From NCBI GenBank assembly GCA_028687575.1, contig JAQTZW010000001.1:294098-358097 (forward strand): a stretch of DNA of 64,000 nt, given 5' to 3'. Of this stretch, positions 45,852 through 56,037 are shown piece after piece. Below the pieces are notes generated by a model. That model was not told where the DNA came from, made no database searches, and saw nothing but the letters and a program-made list of their open reading frames with translations. A program made the translations under genes and the position numbers. How positions within the stretch are numbered: position 1 is the stretch's first letter; the number at the start of each line of letters is the position of its first letter. The DNA is from Gallionella sp. Its GTDB lineage: Bacteria > Pseudomonadota > Gammaproteobacteria > Burkholderiales > Gallionellaceae.

Positions 45852-47096
45852 ATGATTAGTCAGTTGGGGCGCTATGAAGTCCTTGGCGAACTCGGTCAGG
45901 GTGCAATGGGTGTGGTCTATAAGGCCAAGGACCCGTTGATTGATCGTCAGGTGGCTATCAAAACTATCAGTCTGAGTCTGGCTGGCGATGAGATTGATGA
46001 GTATGAAGGGCGCTTCTATCAGGAAGCCAAAGCTGCTGGGCGACTGAATCATCCTAACATTGTTACCATTTACGATGTGGGTAAGAGTGATGATATTGCC
46101 TATATTGCCATGGAGTTCCTGCAAGGACGCGAGTTGCGCGACATTATGCGTGACGATGGTGATATGCCGGTGGAGCAGGTGCTGGATATTGTTGCCCAGG
46201 TGGCGTCTGGACTGGCTTATGCGCACGAACACGGAATTGTTCATCGGGATATCAAGCCATCGAATATCATGGTAATTCGAGACGGCCTTGTCAAAATCAC
46301 GGATTTCGGAATTGCTCGCATGGCATCTTCTGCCGTCCGTACTCAGACCGGAATGGTGCTGGGCTCTCCAAAATACATGTCGCCTGAACAGGTGTTGGGC
46401 AAGGATATTGATCAGCGATCAGATATTTTCTCGTTAGGTGTGATGCTTTACGAGATGTTGACACGGGAAGCACCATTCTCCGGTGAAAACGTCAATGCCA
46501 TCATGTACCAGACACTGAACGCCATACCGAAATCTCCCAGCCAACTGAATAGTGGCGTGCCTGAAATGCTCAATTTCATCGTGGCAAAGGCACTGGCCAA
46601 AGAGCGGGATGATCGCTATCAGAATGCCAAAGATTTGGCTTCTGATTTGCGTGCTTGCCGTGAAGTGCTGCCACGATTCAGTCGGCCTGCTGATTCCGCA
46701 TCAGCAGGTGGTAAGAAGAAGGCACTTGATGCAATTGTTGCGACCTCTCGAAACGAGTCTGAGAGCACAGGCGAAGAGCCTGTTACTTCTTTAGGCTTGT
46801 CTAATGCGTTCGATTCCAATGAGGCGACCATGCGTCTTGCAATCATGACGGCTGATGTAATAGAAGTGGATGAGTTGGCGAGAACTTTGAAAATGGCCGT
46901 GCCTGTGATACCAGTTGTAAAGCCTGAGGCCGTCAAGTCGAAAGCTAAGACTTCCGTCAAATCCGGTAATGCACCGAAAGTTTCAGCGGCACCTGTAAAG
47001 GCCAAAACAGCGGAAAGTTCAGATGGTAGTAATTTCAAGTTTCTTATCCTTTTTCTAGTGCTGATTGTGCTTGTCGTGGTGCTCTACGTTTCCTGA
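45852..47096 (+). CDS. Tail-anchored Hanks-type Ser/Thr protein kinase
   Basis: 414 residues from ATG 45852; GTG 45843 is an upstream alternative. Kinase domain ~8-270: Gly loop LGQGAMGVVYKA, Lys in VAIKTI, catalytic loop HRDIKPSNIM, DFGIAR, SPEQV and DQRSDIFSLGVMLYEML. A low-complexity Ala/Ser/Lys linker (~280-390) leads to one membrane helix at the very C-terminus (FLILFLVLIVLVVVLYVS), so the kinase faces the cytoplasm with almost nothing outside. Probably co-transcribed with the cyclase-like gene 53 bases upstream. Confidence 0.9.
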   Translation: MISQLGRYEVLGELGQGAMGVVYKAKDPLIDRQVAIKTISLSLAGDEIDEYEGRFYQEAKAAGRLNHPNIVTIYDVGKSDDIAYIAMEFLQGRELRDIMRDDGDMPVEQVLDIVAQVASGLAYAHEHGIVHRDIKPSNIMVIRDGLVKITDFGIARMASSAVRTQTGMVLGSPKYMSPEQVLGKDIDQRSDIFSLGVMLYEMLTREAPFSGENVNAIMYQTLNAIPKSPSQLNSGVPEMLNFIVAKALAKERDDRYQNAKDLASDLRACREVLPRFSRPADSASAGGKKKALDAIVATSRNESESTGEEPVTSLGLSNAFDSNEATMRLAIMTADVIEVDELARTLKMAVPVIPVVKPEAVKSKAKTSVKSGNAPKVSAAPVKAKTAESSDGSNFKFLILFLVLIVLVVVLYVS

Positions 47097-47116
47097 AAAC
47101 CCTTCGAGCAAACCTG

Positions 47117-47527
47117 ATGCTCGATCATTACTTCCTCAAGTCTTCTAGGATTTTCACTTTATTGTTGGTCGCCATGCTTGGGTTGGTGACAATCTCGGTT
47201 TGGCTTACTAATTTTTATTATTGGTGGCGGCTTGTGCTCGTCATGGTGGTTTGGCTTGGGGTTCTTGACGTGTTTTGGCGCGAAGTGTTGTTGAGACATG
47301 CGTCCTCATGGCAGTTTTTTTCCCTGACGGGGCGGCAACTTCAAGTCCGCATGCGTCGGGGTGAGGAGGTGCATGGTGAGGTTATGCCGTGCACGATAGT
47401 TACTTCCCTTTGCGTCGTATTGTGGGTTCGGCCGCAGCAGGGAGCACCTGTGAAACAGGTGATTTTTAGGGATGCCCTGCCAGAGGGTGCATTTCGTGAG
47501 TTGTGTGTGCGCTTGAAGTATTGCTAG
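47117..47527 (+). CDS. YgfX-like membrane protein
   Basis: 136 residues. Two adjacent N-terminal helices (IFTLLLVAMLGLVTISVWL; WWRLVLVMVVWLGVLDVFW) and a soluble C-terminal half (LTGRQLQVRMRRGEEVHGEV... VIFRDALPEGAFRELCVRLKY) as in YgfX/CptA. Homologues sit beside nadB, sdhE or rpoE, as here. The stop overlaps the convergent nadB stop through a shared CTAG. Confidence 0.7.
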   Translation: MLDHYFLKSSRIFTLLLVAMLGLVTISVWLTNFYYWWRLVLVMVVWLGVLDVFWREVLLRHASSWQFFSLTGRQLQVRMRRGEEVHGEVMPCTIVTSLCVVLWVRPQQGAPVKQVIFRDALPEGAFRELCVRLKYC

Positions 47528-49104
47528 CGGGTCTGGGGCGTAAGGATGGTCGGTTGTGGGTGTTCCAGCATTTCCGGGTAATCCTTGCTGTAATGCAAGC
47601 CTCGGCTTTCGTGACGCGACAAGGCACTTTGCACAATCAAATCTGCGTTGGTGACAAGGTTGCGAAGTTCAAGCAAGTCGGCGCTGATATGGAAGTGTGA
47701 GTAGTACTCATCAATTTCACTTTGCAGCAGTTGGATGCGGCGCTGGGCACGCTGTAAACGCTTGTTGGTGCGAACGATTCCGACATAATCCCACATGAAA
47801 TGGCGAAGTTCCGCCCAGTTGTGTGAGATCACGATCTGCTCATCAGCATCGGTTACTTTGCTGGCATCCCATGAAGGCAATGGCCGCGCTGCTTCACGCG
47901 ACTGAGTGAGGATGTCCTGTGCGGCATCTTCGGCAAATACCAAGCATTCCAAAAGGGAGTTGCTGGCGAGGCGATTGGCTCCGTGCAATCCGCTATAGGC
48001 TGTTTCACCTATCGCATAGAGATTCATTACGTCGGTTCTGGCGTGCGAGTCGGCGACTACGCCGCCGCAGGTGTAGTGTGCTGCGGGTACCACAGGGATG
48101 GGTTCTTTGCTGATGTTGATGCCCAAGCTGAGGCAGCGTGCAAAGATGTTAGGGAAGTGCTCTTGCAGAAACTCGACTGATTGATGCGAAATATCCAGAT
48201 AGACACAGTCCAGCCCACCTTTTTTCATCTCATAGTCTATTGCTCTTGCCACTATGTCTCTAGGAGCCAACTCTGCACGGTCATCATGCTGTGGCATAAA
48301 GCGTGTGCCATTGGGCAGTTTCAGAATGCCCCCCTCGCCGCGCACAGCTTCACTGATCAGGAATGATTTGGCGTTTTGGTGGTACAGGCAGGTCGGGTGG
48401 AACTGGATGAATTCCATGTTGGCCACTCGACAGCCGGCTCGCCATGCCATGGCAATGCCATCGCCAGTCGAGGTGTCCGGGTTGGTGGTGTACAGGTATA
48501 CCTTGCCACATCCTCCGGTTGCTAATACGGTGTATTGGGCCGAGATTGTGATGACGTCATCCGTTTCGGTGTTTAACGCATACGCGCCAAAACAGCGGTT
48601 ATCTGCAAGTCCAAGCTTATGGCCGGTTATCAGATCTACTGAAATATGCTTTTCGAGTACGGTGATGTTGGGGTGCTGGCATACTTTGGCTGAGAGTGTT
48701 TGCTGCACTGCGCGTCCAGTTGCATCGGCGACGTGAATGATGCGACGTTTGCTGTGTCCGCCTTCGCGGGTAAGGTGATAGCCGAACTGACTGTCGCTGT
48801 CTTGCGTAAAAGGCACACCCTGAGAAATGAGCCAGTTAATTGCATCTCTGCCATGCTCAACGGTGTGGCGGGTTGCCTCTTGGTCGCACAAGCCAGCACC
48901 GGCCAGTAAGGTGTCCTGGGTGTGTATCTCAGGGGTGTCTTCTCCCGAAAGCACTGCCGCAATCCCGCCTTGCGCCCAACTACTGGCGCCATCCATGAGC
49001 GTTCTTTTGGTGATCAGCCCAACTTTCTGGTGATCGGCCAGTTTCAGCGCCAGAGTAAGTCCGGCAAGGCCGCTGCCGATGATCAGCGTGTCGAATTGCA
49101 GCAA
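47524..49104 (-). CDS. nadB: L-aspartate oxidase
   Basis: 526 residues from TTG 49104; no ATG lies upstream in frame. FAD enzyme that makes iminoaspartate for NAD synthesis. FAD motif LIIGSGLAGLTLALKLAD, the signature GASSWAQGGIAAVLSGEDTPEIH, TGGCGKVYLYTTNPDTSTGDGIAMAWRAG, and HYTCGGVVADSHART at the active site. The C-terminal helical domain is complete. Divergent from rpoE. Confidence 0.95.
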   Translation of the reverse strand: MLQFDTLIIGSGLAGLTLALKLADHQKVGLITKRTLMDGASSWAQGGIAAVLSGEDTPEIHTQDTLLAGAGLCDQEATRHTVEHGRDAINWLISQGVPFTQDSDSQFGYHLTREGGHSKRRIIHVADATGRAVQQTLSAKVCQHPNITVLEKHISVDLITGHKLGLADNRCFGAYALNTETDDVITISAQYTVLATGGCGKVYLYTTNPDTSTGDGIAMAWRAGCRVANMEFIQFHPTCLYHQNAKSFLISEAVRGEGGILKLPNGTRFMPQHDDRAELAPRDIVARAIDYEMKKGGLDCVYLDISHQSVEFLQEHFPNIFARCLSLGINISKEPIPVVPAAHYTCGGVVADSHARTDVMNLYAIGETAYSGLHGANRLASNSLLECLVFAEDAAQDILTQSREAARPLPSWDASKVTDADEQIVISHNWAELRHFMWDYVGIVRTNKRLQRAQRRIQLLQSEIDEYYSHFHISADLLELRNLVTNADLIVQSALSRHESRGLHYSKDYPEMLEHPQPTILTPQTR

Positions 49105-49300
49105 TTGGATATTCCAGTGTTCATGACAATGGCAGGACTATAGCAAAACTGGGGTGAGTGAGAGGCAATATTTACAGTTTGGATGCTGGCGCAGATGAGA
49201 TTAAGTGAGTACGTTGGCTGACGAGTGTTGGTGCTTGCAGTTATACTGCGACCCTTTGCCAGTATTAAGTTGGCATGGATAACTATTGGAATTATCGAGG

Positions 49301-49900
49301 ATGGTGGATAGGGATATTGATCAACAGTTGGTAGAGCGCGTACAGCGTGGGGATAAGCGCGCCTATGACCTGCTGGTGGCGAAATATCAGCGGAAACTGG
49401 GGCGTTTGATTTCCCGTTTTGTGCGAGATCCTGCCGAGGCTGAAGATGTCACCCAGGAGGCCTTTATTAAGGCGTACCGCGCTTTGCCCGGCTTTCGTGG
49501 GGATAGTGCCTTCTATACTTGGTTATATCGTATCGGTATCAATACTGCCAAAAATTACCTGTTGGCAAACAAGCGGCGCGCACCTACCAGTACCCCTTTT
49601 GATGCCGAAGAGGCGGAGGCATTTGATGAGGCAGGATTGTTGCGTGAAGTTAGTACGCCAGAAAATGAACTCATGAGCAAACAAGTTGTCAACGTCGTGC
49701 AAACAACATTGCAGGAGTTGCCCGAAGATTTGCGTAGCGCTTTGACTTTACGTGAAATTGAGGGATTGAGTTATGAAGAAATCGCCAGTGTGATGAATTG
49801 TCCTATCGGCACGGTGAGATCGAGAATCTTTAGAGCACGTGAAGCGGTCGCCGAGAAGTTGCGTCCGTTATTGGGAACCAGCCAAGGTAATAGGTGGTAA
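49301..49900 (+). CDS. rpoE: RNA polymerase sigma-E factor (RpoE/AlgU)
   Basis: 199 residues from ATG 49301 (MVDRDIDQQLVERVQRGDKRAYDLL); GTG 49304 is an equal alternative. ECF sigma factor for envelope stress. Region 2 FVRDPAEAEDVTQEAFIKAYRALPGFRGDSAFYTWLYRIGINTAKN and region 4 REIEGLSYEEIASVMNCPIGTVRSRIFRARE. Starts the rpoE-rseA-rseB-rseC-degP operon. Confidence 0.95.
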   Translation: MVDRDIDQQLVERVQRGDKRAYDLLVAKYQRKLGRLISRFVRDPAEAEDVTQEAFIKAYRALPGFRGDSAFYTWLYRIGINTAKNYLLANKRRAPTSTPFDAEEAEAFDEAGLLREVSTPENELMSKQVVNVVQTTLQELPEDLRSALTLREIEGLSYEEIASVMNCPIGTVRSRIFRAREAVAEKLRPLLGTSQGNRW

Positions 49901-49902
49901 TT

Positions 49903-50403
49903 ATGAAGCATCAAATTTCAACATTAATGGATGGCGAGCTGTTTGAGGATGAGGCTGACATCTTGTTCGATCAAATCAAGCGTGATGAAGAAGCGCAATG
50001 TGATTGGGCTATGTACCATCTGATTGGTGATGCGTTACGTCAGCCCGAATACATCCATCAAGACATCACTGCCAAGGTGATTGAGCGTTTGCAGAACGAA
50101 CCTACCGTGTTAGCGCCTCGTGGCAATGTGCTGAAGCAAAAAGCAAGAGTTTTGGCCTTGTCCGCTGCGGCTTCCGTACTGGCGGTTGGGGTGGTGGCGT
50201 GGATGTCATTGCAAATTACGCCTGAAGCTGCGCCGCAGATGGCAATGCAGCAATCCAATATCCGTCCCGTAAATATGCAGATTCAGCCAAAATCAAACGA
50301 TTACCTGATGGCGCATCAAGAGTTTTCTCCCAGTAACGATATGAACGGCGGCGCTTCCTACATCCGTACCGTGACATATACCCCAGAGGAAAAATCTCAA
50401 TGA
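49903..50403 (+). CDS. rseA: Anti-sigma-E factor RseA
   Basis: 166 residues from ATG 49903. N-terminal sigma-binding domain (QISTLMDGELFEDEADILFDQIKRDEEAQCDWAMYHLIGDALRQP), one membrane helix (VLALSAAASVLAVGVVAWMSL, ~88-108) and a short periplasmic tail. Holds RpoE until proteolysis in stress. Stop overlaps rseB by ATGA. Confidence 0.93.
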   Translation: MKHQISTLMDGELFEDEADILFDQIKRDEEAQCDWAMYHLIGDALRQPEYIHQDITAKVIERLQNEPTVLAPRGNVLKQKARVLALSAAASVLAVGVVAWMSLQITPEAAPQMAMQQSNIRPVNMQIQPKSNDYLMAHQEFSPSNDMNGGASYIRTVTYTPEEKSQ

Positions 50404-51377
50404 GGTTGTGGGTGGGGGTGTGTGCGATGCTGTTGGCTGTCAATGTACAGGCTGCCGACGGGAAGTTCAGGCTGGATTGGTTGAAGACGGTTGCTTTTGC
50501 GGCTCACCAGACGGATTACAGCGGAGTATTCATTTATCAATACGGCAGCCACGTTGAAACTTCGCGAATTGCGCATATCACCGAGGCGGATAGCGAATAC
50601 GAGAAGTTGGAAAGTCTGGATGGCCCCAAGCGTGAGATCATCCGTCATCACGGTCAGGTATGGTGCTATAGCAACCACAAGATGGTGCAGGTGATGAGTC
50701 AGCCGGGCAAGGGGCGGTTTCCCGCGTTGTTGCCGGATCAGTTGTCAAATCTAGGTGAAAACTACCAAGTACAAGATGCCGGGGTTGAGCGTGTTGCTGG
50801 TTATCCAGCTCAGGTTATTCTGTTTCAGCCCAAAGATAATTTCCGCTATATCCACAAAATTTGGGTTCATACCGACTCCGGTTTGTTACTTAAGTCCGTC
50901 GTGCTCAATGACAAGAACCAGGTCGTCGAGCAGTATTCCTTTACGCAATTGAAAATCGGCCCCGAGGCAGACCGTTCATGGCTGACTTCCAACGAGGCGA
51001 TGGCGGCAACCACTACGGGTACCGGAAAGCCGGTCGTAGCAGCGGGTGGGCAAGCAAATACTGTGAAGAGCATCAATAGCGGCTGGGTAGTGGACGCCAT
51101 GCCGAGTGGCTTCAAAAAAACCATGGAGATATTGCGTCCCATGCATGGCAAGCATGCACCGGTGATACAGCTGGTGTTCTCGGATGGTTTGAGTGCTATT
51201 TCAATCTTCATTGAACCAGCCGACTCGGACGAGGATGACAACGATGGTTTGTCCAGTCGGGGTGCGGTCAATCTTTATCATAAGGTGGTGAACAAGACGC
51301 TGTTCAATGTGGTTGGCGAAGTTCCGCCGCTGACCGTTATGCAAGTGCTTGATTCTGTTCGATATAATGGGAAGTAG
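50400..51377 (+). CDS. rseB: Sigma-E regulator RseB (MucB)
   Basis: 325 residues with a signal peptide (LWVGVCAMLLAVNVQAADG). Two-domain periplasmic protein that shields RseA from proteolysis and senses mislocalised lipids. N-terminal LolA-like sheet (TDYSGVFIYQYGSHVETSRIAH; LESLDGPKREIIRHHGQVWCY) and C-terminal MucB/RseB domain (VDAMPSGFKKTMEILRPM). Next gene follows after 2 bases. Confidence 0.92.
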   Translation: MRLWVGVCAMLLAVNVQAADGKFRLDWLKTVAFAAHQTDYSGVFIYQYGSHVETSRIAHITEADSEYEKLESLDGPKREIIRHHGQVWCYSNHKMVQVMSQPGKGRFPALLPDQLSNLGENYQVQDAGVERVAGYPAQVILFQPKDNFRYIHKIWVHTDSGLLLKSVVLNDKNQVVEQYSFTQLKIGPEADRSWLTSNEAMAATTTGTGKPVVAAGGQANTVKSINSGWVVDAMPSGFKKTMEILRPMHGKHAPVIQLVFSDGLSAISIFIEPADSDEDDNDGLSSRGAVNLYHKVVNKTLFNVVGEVPPLTVMQVLDSVRYNGK

Positions 51378-51379
51378 CC

Positions 51380-51817
51380 ATGCTGGAGACGCGTGTGGTT
51401 GTGGTGCAATTACTGAATGAAGAATTTGCACTGGTTCAGGCCAGTCAGGGCGGTGGTTGTGGCCAGTGCAGTGGCAAGGGCTGTGGCGCAAGCAAACTTT
51501 CTCAGGTTTTTTGCAGCAAGCCACGTCAATTCAGGGTGGTGAATGGCATAGCTGCGGTTGTCGGTGACGAAGTGATAGTCTCGTTAGTCGAAGGGACGGT
51601 GCTGCAAGGCATAGGGCTTGTCTATCTATTGCCCTTGTTGATGCTATTGGTCGGGGCGGCCCTGGCTGGTTATGTTGCACCTCATGCCGATCAGCATGAC
51701 GGATATGCCGCGTTTGGTGCTTTATTTGGCTTGATAGCCGGATTCGGCTGTGCCAAGTGGATTTCATCCCGTCAAGCATTCCAGAAGCCCTATATCGCAA
51801 GGAAGGTTCTCGATTAG
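51380..51817 (+). CDS. rseC: RseC/MucC family sigma-E positive regulator
   Basis: 145 residues. Cys-rich N-terminus (GGGCGQCSGKGCGASKLSQVFC) and two membrane helices (LVYLLPLLMLLVGAALAGYV; AFGALFGLIAGFGCAKW). The family modulates sigma-E and may take part in redox or Fe-S matters. Standard position before degP. Confidence 0.92.
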   Translation: MLETRVVVVQLLNEEFALVQASQGGGCGQCSGKGCGASKLSQVFCSKPRQFRVVNGIAAVVGDEVIVSLVEGTVLQGIGLVYLLPLLMLLVGAALAGYVAPHADQHDGYAAFGALFGLIAGFGCAKWISSRQAFQKPYIARKVLD

Positions 51818-51862
51818 TCGGGTTGTCCTTGTATTTGAATTTTTTAATATGAGGAGGTTTGC

Positions 51863-53257
51863 ATGCTAAAAAAATTTATCGTTTCTGCTGTTTTTTCACT
51901 TGGAATTCTCTTCAGCAGTCTTGCGCCAGCGACGAACTTGCCTGACTTTACAGGGTTAGTAGAAACGCAGGGTGCGGCGGTGGTGAATGTCAGTACCACC
52001 CAGGTCATCCGTAATGCGCATGGCTTTCCCAATATTCCCGAAGGCGATCCTTTTTTTGAATTCTTTAGGCGTTTCGCGCCGCAAATGCCGCAATATCAAG
52101 AGTCCCAGTCCCTGGGCTCCGGTTTCATCATCAGTTCGGATGGCTACATCCTGACCAACGCGCATGTGGTGGACAGCGCCGAGAAAATTACTGTGCGTCT
52201 GACAGATAAACGCGAATTTTCTGCCAAGGTCATCGGCGCGGACAAGCGCACCGATGTGGCGCTGCTGAAGATAGAAGCCAAGAATCTACCTAAGATCACG
52301 GTTGGTGACCCGAACAAACTCAAGGTCGGTGAATGGGTGCTGGCCATCGGCTCGCCATTCGGTTTTGACAGCAGCGTGACTGCGGGCATAGTCAGCGCCA
52401 AGGGGCGCTCCTTGCCAAACGATAATCTGGTGCCCTTCATTCAAACCGATGTCGCCATCAATCCCGGCAATTCGGGTGGTCCGCTGTTCAACATGAACGG
52501 CGAAGTCGTTGGCATCAATTCGCAAATTTATACCCGTTCGGGTGGTTCCATGGGCTTGTCATTTGCCATCCCGATTGATGTTGCCGCGCAGGTTGCGGAG
52601 CAGTTGCGCACGACCGGCAAGGTGACGCGTGGCCGTATCGGCGTGACGATACAGGAAATGACACGAGAGTTGGCCGAGTCGTTTGGGCTGAAAACTGCAG
52701 ACGGTGCTTTGGTAAGCAGCGTAGAAACGGGTGGGGCAGCCGACAAGGCGGGTATCGAAGTCAGCGACGTGATCCTGAAGTTCGATGGCAAGGACGTAGC
52801 CGGCTCCACTGATCTGCCCCGTATCGTGGCGGCAACCAAGCCTGGCAGCAAGGTGGCTGTGGTGCTGTGGCGCAAAGGCGCCTTGAAAGAATTGACGGTC
52901 GTAGTCATGGCAATTCCCGAAGACGCTAGGGTGGTTGCTGCCGTGAAGCGCTCGGCAGAGGATGAGTTTACGAGGATAGATCGTCTTGGCATTGCGGTCA
53001 GTGAATTGAGCAATGAGCAATTGGCTGAATTGAAAATTAACGGTGGCTTGCTGGTTGAAGAGGTTAGAGGTGCTGTTGCTCATGTCGCAGGCTTGCAGCG
53101 TGGCGATGTGTTGCTGGCGGTGGGCAATATGCCGATCCGTAGTTTGAAGCAATTCGATGAGTTGATTCGCAAGTTCCCTGTCGGTCGCAACGTCGCGCTT
53201 TTGGTGCGCCGGGGCGAGAATGTCTCCTATATAGCCATCAAGCTGGATGAAAAATGA
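51863..53257 (+). CDS. degP: Periplasmic serine protease DegP/MucD (Do family)
   Basis: 464 residues preceded by a GAGGAGG ribosome site. Signal peptide (IVSAVFSLGILFSSLAPA). Trypsin-like domain with triad His in TNAHVV (~101), Asp in RTDVALLKIE (~130) and Ser in NPGNSGGPLF (~203). Two PDZ domains follow (~260-350, 370-460). Degrades misfolded envelope proteins. As mucD in pseudomonads, it ends the sigma-E operon. Confidence 0.94.
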   Translation: MLKKFIVSAVFSLGILFSSLAPATNLPDFTGLVETQGAAVVNVSTTQVIRNAHGFPNIPEGDPFFEFFRRFAPQMPQYQESQSLGSGFIISSDGYILTNAHVVDSAEKITVRLTDKREFSAKVIGADKRTDVALLKIEAKNLPKITVGDPNKLKVGEWVLAIGSPFGFDSSVTAGIVSAKGRSLPNDNLVPFIQTDVAINPGNSGGPLFNMNGEVVGINSQIYTRSGGSMGLSFAIPIDVAAQVAEQLRTTGKVTRGRIGVTIQEMTRELAESFGLKTADGALVSSVETGGAADKAGIEVSDVILKFDGKDVAGSTDLPRIVAATKPGSKVAVVLWRKGALKELTVVVMAIPEDARVVAAVKRSAEDEFTRIDRLGIAVSELSNEQLAELKINGGLLVEEVRGAVAHVAGLQRGDVLLAVGNMPIRSLKQFDELIRKFPVGRNVALLVRRGENVSYIAIKLDEK

Positions 53258-53423
53258 TTCTAAAAATCATCAGAGTCCAGCGTATTGTGGCCAATTAGGC
53301 TAAAATCCGCGCTTTACGAACATACCGTACGTCCGTTGTTCAGTCACCCGCATCGGCAGTCAGGCAATCTGCTGTTGATGTGGCGGTGGCATGCGCGGGC
53401 TGTCGGTTTTTATTTGGAATTTC

Positions 53424-55214
53424 ATGCAGCTAATCCGTAACTTTTCCATCATCGCCCATATTGATCACGGTAAATCTACGCTGGCTGATCGCATCATCCA
53501 TTTGTGCGGCGGCTTGAGTGATCGCGAAATGGATAAGCAAGTGCTTGACTCCATGGATATTGAGCGTGAGCGTGGTATCACCATCAAGGCGCAGACCGCC
53601 GCGCTGAACTACCAGGCCAGGGATGGCAAGGTCTATAACCTCAATCTGATCGACACGCCCGGACACGTGGATTTTTCCTACGAGGTTTCGCGTTCACTGT
53701 CCGCTTGCGAAGGCGCGCTGCTGGTGGTGGATGCGTCGCAGGGGGTTGAGGCTCAGACCGTGGCTAACTGCTACACGGCGTTGGATTTGGGCGTCGAGGT
53801 TGTGCCCGTGCTGAACAAGATAGACTTGCCTTCTGCCAATCCTGATAACGCCATCGAGGAGATCGAGGAGGTTATTGGCATTGAGGCGCACGATGCGGTG
53901 CACTGTTCTGCCAAAACCGGTGTGGGCATTGAGGATGTGCTCGAATCCCTGATCGTTAAAGTGCCCCCACCCAAAGGTGACATCAACGCGCCGTTGCAGG
54001 CATTGATTGTCGACTCCTGGTTCGATAATTACGTGGGTGTGGTGATGCTGGTGCGGGTGATAAACGGCACACTCAAGCCTAAAGAGAAGATTCTCTTTAT
54101 GGCGACTGGGGCGAATCATTTGACCGAGCATGTCGGCGTATTTACGCCGAAATCACAACCGCGAGAATCCTTGAGCGCGGGGCAGGTGGGTTTTGTCATC
54201 GCCGGTATCAAGGAACTGAAATCCGCGCGGGTGGGCGATACCATCACGCATCAGGCAAGACCGGCAGCCGAAGCATTGCCGGGTTTCAAGGAGGTGCAGT
54301 CGCAGGTATTCTCTGGACTATTCCCGGTTGAATCCAATCAGTACGAGGCGCTACGCGACTCGCTGGAAAAGCTGAAGCTTAACGATGCGGCCTTGATGTA
54401 TGAGCCGGAAGTCTCACAGGCACTGGGTTTTGGTTTCCGCTGTGGTTTCCTGGGTTTGCTGCACATGGAAATTGTCCAGGAGCGGTTGGAACGCGAGTTC
54501 GACATGGACTTGATTACCACCGCGCCAACCGTGATTTACGAGGTGGTGTTACGTGATGGCACGACCATTTCGGTGGACAACCCCTCCAAGATGCCCGACC
54601 CGTCCAAGATTGAACAGATCCGCGAGCCGATAGTGACGGTCAATTTGTACATGCCAAATGAATATGTCGGTGCGGTCATTACGCTGTGTACCCAGAAACG
54701 CGGTTCGCAAATCAACATCAGCTACCACGGCAAGCAAGTGAAGTTGGTGTACGAGATGCCGATGGCCGAGATCGTGATGGACTTCTTTGACAGATTGAAG
54801 TCGGTATCTCGCGGCTACGCTTCGATGGATTACGAGTTTAAGGAATACCGTTCTGCCGATGTGGTCAAGGTGGATATGCTGATTAACGGCGACAAGGTGG
54901 ATGCGCTGGCGATCATCGTGCATCGTGCCAACAGCCAGTATCGTGGGCGTGAAGTGGCGGCCAAGATGCGGGAGCTGATCCCGCGCCAGATGTACGATGT
55001 GGCGATCCAGGCGACCATAGGTTCCAACATCATCGCGCGCGAGAACGTCAAGGCGATGCGCAAGAACGTGTTGGCCAAGTGTTATGGTGGCGACATATCA
55101 CGCAAGAAAAAACTTCTTGAAAAACAAAAAGCTGGCAAGAAACGCATGAAACAGGTGGGCAATGTTGAGATTCCGCAGGAGGCTTTCCTGGCGATCTTGC
55201 GTGTGGATGATTAA
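53424..55214 (+). CDS. lepA: Elongation factor 4 (LepA)
   Basis: 596 residues from ATG 53424 ([23 protein letters not shown]); the longer track start is not conserved. Ribosomal back-translocating GTPase. G1 [10 protein letters not shown]2 RERGIT, G3 DTPGHVD, G4 NKIDLPSA. LepA-specific C-terminal end ([37 protein letters not shown]). Precedes lepB by 3 bases. Confidence 0.97.
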   Translation: MQLIRNFSIIAHIDHGKSTLADRIIHLCGGLSDREMDKQVLDSMDIERERGITIKAQTAALNYQARDGKVYNLNLIDTPGHVDFSYEVSRSLSACEGALLVVDASQGVEAQTVANCYTALDLGVEVVPVLNKIDLPSANPDNAIEEIEEVIGIEAHDAVHCSAKTGVGIEDVLESLIVKVPPPKGDINAPLQALIVDSWFDNYVGVVMLVRVINGTLKPKEKILFMATGANHLTEHVGVFTPKSQPRESLSAGQVGFVIAGIKELKSARVGDTITHQARPAAEALPGFKEVQSQVFSGLFPVESNQYEALRDSLEKLKLNDAALMYEPEVSQALGFGFRCGFLGLLHMEIVQERLEREFDMDLITTAPTVIYEVVLRDGTTISVDNPSKMPDPSKIEQIREPIVTVNLYMPNEYVGAVITLCTQKRGSQINISYHGKQVKLVYEMPMAEIVMDFFDRLKSVSRGYASMDYEFKEYRSADVVKVDMLINGDKVDALAIIVHRANSQYRGREVAAKMRELIPRQMYDVAIQATIGSNIIARENVKAMRKNVLAKCYGGDISRKKKLLEKQKAGKKRMKQVGNVEIPQEAFLAILRVDD

Positions 55215-55217
55215 GGG

Positions 55218-56024
55218 ATGACGATGGATTTTGCACTGATACTGTTTTTGTTGTTGCTGGTCACCGGTGGTGTTTCGCTGCTGGATCGTTACGCGCTGTC
55301 CGCAAAACGTGCCAGCGGTGTCGTAGAACCTTGGTGGGTGGAGTATGCCAAGAGCTTTTTTCCGGTCATCCTGATCGTCTTTTGCATACGCTCGTTTCTG
55401 GTTGAACCTTTCAAGATCCCTTCCGGTTCGATGATTCCCACCTTGCAGGTGGGCGACTTCATTCTGGTCAACAAGTTCACCTACGGTATCCGTCTGCCCA
55501 TCATCAATCAGAAACTGGTGCAACTGAACGATCCGCAGCGTGGCGATGTGATGGTGTTTCATTATCCGGAAGACCCTTCGGTGGACTACATCAAGCGCGT
55601 GGTCGGTGTGCCGGGCGATGTGATCGAATATCGCCATAAGCATCTGTCGATCAATGGTGTCGAACAGGTTCAGCAATCCGTGGGGCAGTATAACTATCTG
55701 GAGAGCGGGCTGAATATCGTTCATACCGAGAAATATGCCGAAACCCTTGGGGCAGTCACTCACGATATGCTGGTCAATCCAGATATGCCCAATGTGCACA
55801 TGGGGTCAGTAGCGGAATTCAAGGGCCGGGAAAATTGCAGCTACGACGAAGATGCGGTGCGCTGCACCGTGCCTCAAGGCAGCTATTTCATGATGGGCGA
55901 TAATCGCGATAATAGTCGAGACAGTCGTTACTGGGGCTTCGTGCCGGATAATCTGATTGTCGGCAAGGCATTTTTTGTGTGGATGAACTTTTCAGATATG
56001 AAACGTATTGGTCTGTCTATATAA
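55218..56024 (+). CDS. lepB: Signal peptidase I
   Basis: 268 residues. Inner-membrane protease that releases Sec and Tat preproteins. One N-terminal helix, then a second anchor (FFPVILIVFCIRSFLV). Catalytic Ser in PSGSMIPTL (~71) and Lys in DYIKRVVGVPGD (~126). Box E GDNRDNSRDSRYWG. ATG 55218 or ATG 55224 could start it. Confidence 0.96.
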   Translation: MTMDFALILFLLLLVTGGVSLLDRYALSAKRASGVVEPWWVEYAKSFFPVILIVFCIRSFLVEPFKIPSGSMIPTLQVGDFILVNKFTYGIRLPIINQKLVQLNDPQRGDVMVFHYPEDPSVDYIKRVVGVPGDVIEYRHKHLSINGVEQVQQSVGQYNYLESGLNIVHTEKYAETLGAVTHDMLVNPDMPNVHMGSVAEFKGRENCSYDEDAVRCTVPQGSYFMMGDNRDNSRDSRYWGFVPDNLIVGKAFFVWMNFSDMKRIGLSI

Positions 56025-56037
56025 CGATGGAGGGCAT

